A stretch of DNA of 64,000 nucleotides from Flavicella marina (GTDB taxonomy: Bacteria > Bacteroidota > Bacteroidia > Flavobacteriales > Flavobacteriaceae), in the NCBI RefSeq assembly GCF_009193215.1, contig NZ_VYVA01000006.1, positions 124,001-188,000 on the forward strand, in the 5' to 3' direction. Within the stretch, counting starts at the first letter, position 1, and every line of letters starts with the position of its first letter. The notes below the pieces were generated by a model, which did not search any database, was not told where the DNA came from, and saw nothing but the letters and a program-made list of their open reading frames with translations. Both the position numbers and the translations under genes were made by a program. Positions 18,365 to 26,257 of this stretch are shown piece by piece.

Positions 18365-19273
18365 ATGAAAAAGCACACGTTAGTAATTCTGGCTGCTGGT
18401 ATGGGAAGTCGTTATGGAGGTTTGAAACAATTAGATCAAATGTCTGAAGATGGAGACACGATTATAGATTTTTCTCTTTTCGATGCGATTGAAGCAGGCT
18501 TTAAAAAAGTCGTATTTATCATTCGTGAATCTTTTAAAGAAGAGTTCGTTAAAATATACGACGAACGTTTGAAAGATAAAGTAGAGGTCGCTTATGTATG
18601 TCAAGAATTAGATAAAATACCAAGTGGATATGAAGTAAGCAAAGATCGTGTGAAGCCTTGGGGAACCGGACATGCCACTTTAATGATTAAAGACGTGGTA
18701 GACGGAAACTTTATCGTGATTAATGGAGACGATTTTTACTCTAAAGGTGCATTTAGAACAATTATAAAACAATTAGATGTTTTAGATGCTAACTCTTACG
18801 ATATGTGTATGGTTGGTTACAACTTAAAAAATACGATTTCTGAAAATGGATACGTTTCTCGAGGTGAGTGTTTTGTGAACGAATCTAATGAGTTAACAAA
18901 TATTATTGAAAGAACTCATATCGAAGAAGTGAATGGTCAAATTCAAAGAAAAGATGATCAAGGTAATTTTGTTCCTATGGATGAAAATTCAATAGTATCG
19001 ATGAATTTTTGGGGATTTACACCGAAATATTTAGAAGTATTAGAGCAAGAATTTGAAAGCTTTCTTGTAAAGCGTTCTAAAGAACTGAAAAGTGAATTTT
19101 TTATACCAACTGTAGTAAATAAGATTATCGAATCGGGTAAAGGTTCAGTAAAAGTTCTTACATCTGATGCGAAATGGATGGGAGTAACCTATGCAGAAGA
19201 TAGACCTATTGTAGTTGAAGCAATTGCTAAATTAAAATCAGAAGAAATTTATCCAAAAAATTTCTGGTCTTAG
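18365..19273 (+). CDS. Sugar-phosphate nucleotidyltransferase family protein
   Basis: A 302-residue Rossmann-like NTP transferase. The nucleotide-binding loop LAAGMGSRYGGLKQL is at the N terminus, and the metal-binding aspartates appear as INGDDFY after GTGHATLMIKD. These enzymes join a sugar-1-phosphate to an NTP to give an activated sugar. The loop differs from the common GxGTRLxPxT form, as in a Bacteroidota subgroup often found with a phosphotransferase partner, which is not present here. It follows the TamB-like gene at 17 bases and is probably co-transcribed. A strong terminator follows. The sugar cannot be told from sequence. Confidence 0.8.
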   Translation: MKKHTLVILAAGMGSRYGGLKQLDQMSEDGDTIIDFSLFDAIEAGFKKVVFIIRESFKEEFVKIYDERLKDKVEVAYVCQELDKIPSGYEVSKDRVKPWGTGHATLMIKDVVDGNFIVINGDDFYSKGAFRTIIKQLDVLDANSYDMCMVGYNLKNTISENGYVSRGECFVNESNELTNIIERTHIEEVNGQIQRKDDQGNFVPMDENSIVSMNFWGFTPKYLEVLEQEFESFLVKRSKELKSEFFIPTVVNKIIESGKGSVKVLTSDAKWMGVTYAEDRPIVVEAIAKLKSEEIYPKNFWS

Positions 19274-19298
19274 TTTATTGCTTTGACAACTAATCCAT

Positions 19299-19343
19299 AA
19301 AAAGACTAAGAGACCATTAATCGGGGTTTTTAGTCTTTTTTTG
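19299..19343 (+). terminator. Intrinsic terminator after the nucleotidyltransferase gene
   Basis: Arms AAAAAGACTAA (19299-19309) and TTAGTCTTTTT (19330-19340) pair perfectly, with a 20-base loop able to pair further inside, followed by T residues. Confidence 0.75.
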
Positions 19344-19420
19344 TTATTAATAAGTTAATTATTAGTGAGTTTCAAAAATAAAATATCGCTTTGTAAGAAT
19401 AAAATCTTATTTTAGTACTT

Positions 19421-19456
19421 CTGTAAAATTAACAAAAAATCTAGGGGGTTTTACAG
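19421..19456 (+). repeat. Inverted repeat in the pfkA upstream region
   Basis: CTGTAAAA at 19421-19428 is the exact reverse complement of TTTTACAG at 19449-19456, with 20 bases between. It lies 21 bases upstream of the palindrome at 19477. It could be an RNA hairpin or a second protein site. Confidence 0.35.
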
Positions 19457-19476
19457 TAAAAAACATGTGTTTTAGC

Positions 19477-19490
19477 CGAAAACGTTTTCG
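19477..19490. promoter_or_regulatory. Perfect 14-bp palindrome, LacI-family operator-like, upstream of pfkA
   Basis: CGAAAACGTTTTCG is a perfect palindrome with a central CG step flanked by A and T runs, the form bound by many LacI/GalR-family repressors. It is 68 bases before the pfkA start. No LacI-family gene lies in the window. An 8-base half-site CGAAAACG occurs at 350-357, before the BadF-type kinase gene. Confidence 0.5.
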
Positions 19491-19558
19491 TATAAAACTG
19501 TCTAAATAAGTATTACGACCTAATAATAATAGTAATTTTACTACAATATTTTAGAAAG

Positions 19559-20545
19559 ATGAATATACAGTTAAAAAAGATAGCAGTCATGACCTCAGGA
19601 GGAGATTCTCCAGGGATGAATGCAGCAATTAGATCAGTAGTAAGAACATGTGCTTATCACAAAGTAGAATGTGTTGGTATCTATCAAGGATACCAAGGGA
19701 TGATAGAAGGAAATTTTGTGAGTTTAAATGCAAGAAGTGTAAACAATATCATCAACAAAGGTGGTACGATGTTGCAATCTGCAAGATCTATGGAGTTTAT
19801 GACTCCAGAGGGAAGAGCAAAAGCTTATGAAAATTTAGTTGCCAAAGGTATTGAAGGATTAGTGATTATTGGAGGAGATGGTACTTTTACAGGAGGTATG
19901 ATCTTTAATCAAGAACATAATTTCCCAATTATAGGAATTCCTTGTACAATCGATAATGACATCTACGGAACTCAATTTACATTAGGATATGACACAGCAT
20001 TAAATACTGTTGTAGAAGCTATTGATAAAATTAGAGATACCGCTTCTTCTCACAACAGATTGTTTTTTGTTGAAGTGATGGGTAGAGATGCAGGATTTAT
20101 TGCTTTAAACGCAGGTGTTGGAGCAGGAGCAGAGGAGATTTTAATTCCAGAAGAAAATATTGGATTAGAAAAAATGCTTGAGTCTCTGATTAAAAGCAAA
20201 GAATCTGGAAAAACTTCGAGTATTGTGGTAGTGGCTGAAGGAGAGAAAACAGGGAAAAATATTTTTGAATTGGCAGAATATGCTGAAGAAAATTTACCTG
20301 AATACGATATCCGAGTATCTGTTTTAGGACACATGCAAAGAGGAGGAGCACCAAGTTGTTTTGATAGAGTTTTGGCAAGTAGATTTGGAGTAGCAGCTGT
20401 AGAGTTGTTATTGTCTGGATCTTCTAATTTAATGGTTGGTTTTGTAAACAATGAAATCAAATACACGCCATTAGAAAAAGCAGTGAAGGAAAACCACGCA
20501 ATTGATGAAGAACTTTTAAGAGTTTCTGATATCATGACTGTATAA
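19559..20545 (+). CDS. pfkA: ATP-dependent 6-phosphofructokinase
   Basis: A 328-residue PFK that phosphorylates fructose 6-phosphate in glycolysis. The substrate and nucleotide loops are plain: TSGGDSPGMNAAIR near residues 12-25, IGGDGTFTGG, the catalytic TIDNDIYGTQ, MGRDAGFIA and LGHMQRGGAPSCFDR. The GGDGT form, with Gly where pyrophosphate-dependent enzymes have Asp, points to ATP as donor. Length is normal. The long upstream region holds a palindromic operator and an inverted repeat, so expression is likely controlled by sugar supply. gap follows after 34 bases, forming a two-gene glycolytic operon. Confidence 0.96.
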   Translation: MNIQLKKIAVMTSGGDSPGMNAAIRSVVRTCAYHKVECVGIYQGYQGMIEGNFVSLNARSVNNIINKGGTMLQSARSMEFMTPEGRAKAYENLVAKGIEGLVIIGGDGTFTGGMIFNQEHNFPIIGIPCTIDNDIYGTQFTLGYDTALNTVVEAIDKIRDTASSHNRLFFVEVMGRDAGFIALNAGVGAGAEEILIPEENIGLEKMLESLIKSKESGKTSSIVVVAEGEKTGKNIFELAEYAEENLPEYDIRVSVLGHMQRGGAPSCFDRVLASRFGVAAVELLLSGSSNLMVGFVNNEIKYTPLEKAVKENHAIDEELLRVSDIMTV

Positions 20546-20564
20546 ATAAAAATAGTAAGAATAA

Positions 20565-21578
<1,014 letters not shown>

Positions 21579-21603
21579 GAGGCACAATTTTTTTTATTAT
21601 ATT

Positions 21604-21638
21604 AAAATCTCGGTTTTAAAAACCGAGATTTTTTTTGC
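21604..21638 (+). terminator. Intrinsic terminator after gap
   Basis: AAAATCTCGGTTTT (21604-21617) pairs perfectly with AAAACCGAGATTTT (21619-21632), and a T run continues to 21636. Confidence 0.85.
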
Positions 21639-21703
21639 TTTCTAATTAGTAATATACTTGGGTAGAAATGCTTATTTTGCATTAAAATTTATAAGATATA
21701 GAT

Positions 21704-22069
21704 ATGGAAATTGCAATAATTGCACATGATGGGAAAAAAGCCGAAATGGTTCAGTTTTTGTCAAAACACAAAGAGTTGATACTAAAAAATAATATTGAAT
21801 TGATATCTACAGGTACTACTGGTGGACATGCAGAAAACTCTGGATTATCTGTTACAAAGTACCTTTCAGGTCCTATGGGTGGAGATGCACAAATCGCAGG
21901 TAGAGTAGCCGAAGGAAAAGTGTCGATGGTGTTGTTTTTTAGAGATCCTCTTGAAAAACATCCGCATGAGCCAGATGTATTAATGTTGATGCGTTTGTGC
22001 GATGTGCATAATGTGCCATTAGCAACAAACCCAGCAACTGCTGCTCTATTGATGGAGGCTTTAGGGTAA
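21704..22069 (+). CDS. mgsA: Methylglyoxal synthase
   Basis: A 121-residue enzyme that turns dihydroxyacetone phosphate into methylglyoxal and phosphate, a by-pass of lower glycolysis used when phosphate is short or sugar flux is too high. The family motifs are complete: AHDGKK near the start, STGTTG for phosphate binding, the catalytic GPMGGDAQIAGRVAEG, and FFRDPLEKHPHEPDV. It is separated from gap by a terminator, so it is transcribed on its own. It converges with the penicillin-binding protein gene, 20 bases away. Confidence 0.95.
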   Translation: MEIAIIAHDGKKAEMVQFLSKHKELILKNNIELISTGTTGGHAENSGLSVTKYLSGPMGGDAQIAGRVAEGKVSMVLFFRDPLEKHPHEPDVLMLMRLCDVHNVPLATNPATAALLMEALG

Positions 22070-22089
22070 TATTAATTGATAGAAAAAAG

Positions 22090-24360
22090 TTAATTTCTCC
22101 CGAATAAACGGCTGAAGAAATTTCCTTTTTTCTTCTTTTTTTCTTGAGTCGTTGAATCCTTTTTTGTTTTGTTTTTATCGAAAAAATCAAAGAATTTTTC
22201 AACAGTGTTTTCTTCTCTATAGTAGTCACAATTACAAGCTTCTACGATAGCTTCATTGAATTCTGGAAAACCAGCAGAAAGGGTTTTGCTGAGTTCTTGT
22301 TCTTTATATTTGTGAGCAAGAATACCACCTACGATAGGTAATGCTGCTACTGAGCCACCTCCAATACCAGAGCCTAAACTTATACTTGGGTATTTGCAAC
22401 CTACCCAGCTACCAATAATCATATTTTGATTGAATCCGATAAACCAAGAATCACTATATTCTTGAGAAGTACCAGTCTTACCAGCCCAATCTCCTTTTGC
22501 TTTGTATACCGTTTTTAGTTTGTTTGCCGTTCCATTATCAACAACTCCTTTTAGTAAATATTGCATTGTTTCTAAGGTAGAGTTACTAATGTCGTTTGGT
22601 TCGATGGATTGTGGTTTGTGTTCATAAATGATCGTTCCGGTTGCTGTTTTTATAGAACGGATCATATAGGGGGCTATACTATTATTTCTTGTAGCAAATG
22701 GAATGTATGCATGTACCAACTCTTTAAGAGAATAAGTGGTTGAGCCTAAGGCTGTAGAAGGAACATTTCGCAGGGTTTTTGAAAGTCCAAGTGCATCCAC
22801 AGTTTCTTGCATTTTTTTATGTCCCACCTCGAAATAGGTTTCTATAGTAGGGATGTTCATACTTTTTGCCAATGCACCTGGCATAGAATAATAACCACCT
22901 TCTGAGTGATCATAATTTTCTGGTTGCCAACTATCATACTCTTCATATACTTTAAATTCATTGTTGATCCAATCACAAGGATGTTGTCCGTTTTCCAAAG
23001 CTGCTGCATAGACAAATGGCTTAAAGGTTGAAGCGGATTGCCTTTCACTTGTAATAAGGTTGTATGGCAAATATTGATAATTATTTCCTCCTATATAAAT
23101 TTGCACGGCACCTGTATGTACATCAACACCATATACTGCAGCACTTATCATTTTCAAGTAGTGATGAATTGAATCTATTTTTGAAAAATTCTGTGTCGAG
23201 TTTTGCCAATCAAAGATGAATTTCTTTTCTTTCTTTTTTGCAGAATCTATAATAGCGTTGTTGCTGAGTTTTAGTTTTTTGTAGATCCTATAATCTTTCG
23301 TGTTTTCCCATTCTTTTTCAACGATTCTTTTGATTATTTTTTTGCGCTTCAAATAATTCCAATGATTGTCCATTTTCTTTTGAAGTTGCATTAAGTGTTT
23401 TTTTCGAGATGCTAATGCCGTGTTTTGCAATTCAGAAATTAGTGTCGTGGAAATAATCAATCCATCTTGTTCTAAATCCCATTGTTTACCATCCTCTTTT
23501 AAATGGTTTTTAAGAATCGTTTTTGCTTCATTTTTAACTTGATGTAAAAAGTAACCATTAGGGTTTTGTTGCAATAGGTTTTTATAATTCGTCGTTAATG
23601 GTGTTTTACTAGCTTTCGTTTTTTCATTCAAACTAATAAAACCAGCTTTTTCCATTTGAGAGAGTACAACATTCCTTCTTCGTTTGGCGTGTTCAGGATG
23701 TTTTCTAGGGTTGTAATAAGAATTGGCTTTTAGCATTCCTATCAAAACAGCACTTTCTTCTAATGATAAACGTTGCGTAGTTTTGGAAAAATATCTTTGA
23801 GCTGCTGATTCAATTCCATAAACTCCTTCTCCGAATGGAACTGTGTTTAGATACAATTCAAGAATATCGTTTTTACTGTATATAGTTTCTAATCGATTCG
23901 CAAGTATGGCTTCTTTTGTCTTGTTTACAGGCATCGATAAATATGAAAAATTTTTTCTGTGGAATAAATTTTTCGCGAGTTGTTGCGAAATAGTACTTCC
24001 TCCTCCAGCAGAGCTGTTTCTTAGTATTATTGATTTTACCAATACTCGAAGCATTGCTATTTTATCAATTCCATCGTGCTCGTAAAAACGAACATCTTCA
24101 GTTGCAATTAAAGCATTGATTAAATGTTTCGGAATTTTGTCAAAAGTGATTTGTGTGCGATTGGTCAAATAATATTTTCCTAATATTTCATCATCAGCAC
24201 TATAAACAATGCTTGCTTGAGCTTGTTTGATATCAGATAATTCTTTAGAACTCGGTATGGGGCCGAATCCACCAACCAATACGGTACCGATGAATACAGC
24301 AAGTAATACTGACAATAACAGTGCTAGTTTTAAAAAGAAGATGATGATTTTTTTTCGCAT
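22090..24360 (-). CDS. Class A penicillin-binding protein (PBP1A-like)
   Basis: A 756-residue bifunctional peptidoglycan synthase anchored by one N-terminal helix (residues about 5-30). The glycosyltransferase (GT51) domain has its catalytic Glu88 in ATEDVRFYEHDGI, then GGSTISQQLAKNL. The transpeptidase domain has Ser444-xx-Lys447 (STFK), SMN in AKSMNIPTIE, and KTGTS near residue 625. The C-terminal 50 residues are lysine-rich. Length is normal for the family. ridA lies six bases upstream in the same direction. Confidence 0.92.
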   Translation of the reverse strand: MRKKIIIFFLKLALLLSVLLAVFIGTVLVGGFGPIPSSKELSDIKQAQASIVYSADDEILGKYYLTNRTQITFDKIPKHLINALIATEDVRFYEHDGIDKIAMLRVLVKSIILRNSSAGGGSTISQQLAKNLFHRKNFSYLSMPVNKTKEAILANRLETIYSKNDILELYLNTVPFGEGVYGIESAAQRYFSKTTQRLSLEESAVLIGMLKANSYYNPRKHPEHAKRRRNVVLSQMEKAGFISLNEKTKASKTPLTTNYKNLLQQNPNGYFLHQVKNEAKTILKNHLKEDGKQWDLEQDGLIISTTLISELQNTALASRKKHLMQLQKKMDNHWNYLKRKKIIKRIVEKEWENTKDYRIYKKLKLSNNAIIDSAKKKEKKFIFDWQNSTQNFSKIDSIHHYLKMISAAVYGVDVHTGAVQIYIGGNNYQYLPYNLITSERQSASTFKPFVYAAALENGQHPCDWINNEFKVYEEYDSWQPENYDHSEGGYYSMPGALAKSMNIPTIETYFEVGHKKMQETVDALGLSKTLRNVPSTALGSTTYSLKELVHAYIPFATRNNSIAPYMIRSIKTATGTIIYEHKPQSIEPNDISNSTLETMQYLLKGVVDNGTANKLKTVYKAKGDWAGKTGTSQEYSDSWFIGFNQNMIIGSWVGCKYPSISLGSGIGGGSVAALPIVGGILAHKYKEQELSKTLSAGFPEFNEAIVEACNCDYYREENTVEKFFDFFDKNKTKKDSTTQEKKKKKGNFFSRLFGRN

Positions 24361-24366
24361 CGAGGC

Positions 24367-24750
24367 TTATTTATAGGCGATCATTGAAATTTCAACGTTT
24401 ACATTTTTGGGAAGTTTTGCGACTTCTACCGTTTCTCTTGCAGGAGCTGTATCTTCATTGAAATAATTTCCATAGATTTTATTTATGTTTCCAAAATTAT
24501 CCATGTCACTAATAAATATCGATGATTTTATTACATTATCAAAAGTCATGTCAGCAGCTTGTAGAATGGCTTCTAGATTATGCATTACCTGTGTTGTTTC
24601 TGCTTCTATTGAATCTAAAACAAACGCTCCATTCGTTGGGTTGATGGCAATTTGTCCAGAGATATATAAAGTTTTACCTTCAATTAACACAGCTTGATTG
24701 TAGGGACCTAAAGGTGCCGGAGCATTTTCGGTGTTGATAATTTTTTTCAT
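24367..24750 (-). CDS. ridA: RidA family reactive enamine/imine deaminase
   Basis: A 127-residue trimeric Rid protein that speeds hydrolysis of 2-aminoacrylate and related imines made by PLP enzymes. The key Arg105 is present in APARETVEVAKLPKNVNVEI, and GPYNQAV and YISGQIAINP near the N terminus are typical. Length matches the RidA subfamily. It is the first gene of a two-gene unit with the class A PBP; the link between the two is probably only positional. Confidence 0.93.
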   Translation of the reverse strand: MKKIINTENAPAPLGPYNQAVLIEGKTLYISGQIAINPTNGAFVLDSIEAETTQVMHNLEAILQAADMTFDNVIKSSIFISDMDNFGNINKIYGNYFNEDTAPARETVEVAKLPKNVNVEISMIAYK

Positions 24751-24763
24751 ATGTGAGTTTTTT

Positions 24764-24771
24764 CAAAAATA
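24764..24771 (-). promoter_or_regulatory. -7 box of the ridA-PBP promoter
   Basis: TATTTTTG on the minus strand, 13 bases before the ridA ATG, fits TAnnTTTG. No -33 TTG at the usual distance. The rest of the gap (24772-24964) shows nothing I can name. Confidence 0.3.
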
Positions 24772-24964
24772 ATAAATGTAAAAATTATTTCCTTTTGATT
24801 TCTAAGATTTCAAAATGAGAACGGTGATCAAAAAGATGCTCAGAATTTCACATCTGATCGTTGTAGTTGTATTTATAGATTTGAGGTTTTTTTGAGTTAG
24901 GTTTTCTATTCTTACAATCATATTACTAGAACGAATAAAAAAACTTTTTCGTTTCTTTTTTATA

Positions 24965-24996
24965 ATTAAAAAGGGTAGTTATGTAACTACCCTTTT
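24965..24996 (-). terminator. Intrinsic terminator after serB
   Basis: A perfect 13-bp stem, AAAAGGGTAGTTA (24969-24981) with TAACTACCCTTTT (24984-24996), and a T run on the minus strand. It starts four bases past the serB stop. Confidence 0.8.
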
Positions 24997-24999
24997 AGT

Positions 25000-26226
25000 T
25001 TATTCTTCAATTAGGTCAATATGTCTATCGTGGTAACCTAGTAAGTATAGTACTCCATCCAGACCAATACTAGATATTGAGCTTTGCGCATTGTCTTTTA
25101 CTTTTGGTTTTGCATGGAAAGCAATTCCTAAACCGGCTAAATTCAACATCGGTAAGTCATTAGCCCCATCACCAACGGCAATTGTTTGACTGATATTGAT
25201 GCCTTCTTGTGCTGCAATTTGCTTTAGGTATTCTGCTTTTTTGTTACCATCAACAATTTCGCCTAAGTACCCTCCTGTCAAGGCACCGTCTTTAATTTCA
25301 AGTTGGTTGGCATACACATAGTCTATTCCTAGTTCTTTCTGAAGATAATGACCAAAGTACGTAAATCCACCAGATAAGATTGCCGTCTTAAACCCATAGC
25401 TTTTTAATGTGTTGATCAAGCGATGCGCTCCTTTTGTTATAGGTAAGTTTTTAGCTACTTCTTGTAAAACTTCTTCACTTAGGCCCTCTAACAATGCCAT
25501 GCGTTTTTTGAAACTTTCATTAAAATCAATTTCACCCTGCATAGCAGATTCAGTAATGGCTTTTACCTGAGTACCAACACCAGCTAATTCTGCCAATTCA
25601 TCAATCACTTCTGTTTGAATCAAGGTAGAATCCATGTCGAAGCAAACGAGCCTTCTGTTTCTTCTATAAATATTGTCTTCTTGAAAGGCAATGTCAACAT
25701 CTAAGTCTCTAGATATTTGCATGAATTTAGAAGTTACCGATTCTTTGTCTTTTATTTCTCCTCGAATTGAAAGTTGAATTGAAGCTCGAGGGTACGGATC
25801 GTTTTTAACCAATGAAGTTCTACCTGTTAGTCTTTTTATAGAGTCGATATTCAGGTTGATATCAGAAATCACATTTGTCACCGCAGAAATTTGTTCAGCA
25901 GCTAATTTTTCTCCTAATATGGTTACTATATATCTGTTTTTACCTTGAGTAGATACCCAATTTTCATACTTTTCTAAAGTAATAGGCTTGAATTTCGCTG
26001 TGATGCCCAATTCGTATGCTTTAAAAAGTAAATCTTTTAATACAGGAGCAGAGCTTGAGTTTGCTTTGATTTCAAACAAAATTCCAAGTGATAGTGTGTC
26101 GTGAATGTTTGCTTGTCCGATATCTAGTACTTTTGCACCGTATGCTGCTAGTACTCCTGTTAAACTAGCCGTAAGACCAGGTTTGTCTTGACCTGAGATG
26201 TTTAATAAAATGATTTCTTTTGACAT
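25000..26226 (-). CDS. serB: Phosphoserine phosphatase with N-terminal ACT-type domains
   Basis: A 408-residue two-part enzyme for the last step of serine synthesis. Residues about 1-170 carry two ACT-like regulatory units (ISGQDKPGLTASLTGVL at the first). The HAD phosphatase follows with CFDMDSTL (nucleophile Asp), SGGF and GDGANDLPML, the last holding the Mg2+-binding aspartates. ATG 26226 is chosen; the frame runs on to 26283 into lptD but without family similarity. Spacing to the upstream lptD is 31 bases, so it may be co-transcribed with it, though the two are unrelated in function. Confidence 0.94.
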   Translation of the reverse strand: MSKEIILLNISGQDKPGLTASLTGVLAAYGAKVLDIGQANIHDTLSLGILFEIKANSSSAPVLKDLLFKAYELGITAKFKPITLEKYENWVSTQGKNRYIVTILGEKLAAEQISAVTNVISDINLNIDSIKRLTGRTSLVKNDPYPRASIQLSIRGEIKDKESVTSKFMQISRDLDVDIAFQEDNIYRRNRRLVCFDMDSTLIQTEVIDELAELAGVGTQVKAITESAMQGEIDFNESFKKRMALLEGLSEEVLQEVAKNLPITKGAHRLINTLKSYGFKTAILSGGFTYFGHYLQKELGIDYVYANQLEIKDGALTGGYLGEIVDGNKKAEYLKQIAAQEGINISQTIAVGDGANDLPMLNLAGLGIAFHAKPKVKDNAQSSISSIGLDGVLYLLGYHDRHIDLIEE

Positions 26227-26257
26227 GTCATTTGAGTTTATGATAGTTCTTTTATTG

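Noticed and set aside
20050-20535. 161-codon open frame on the minus strand within pfkA
   Set aside because: It is the antisense shadow of a clear phosphofructokinase gene and has no recognisable motif.
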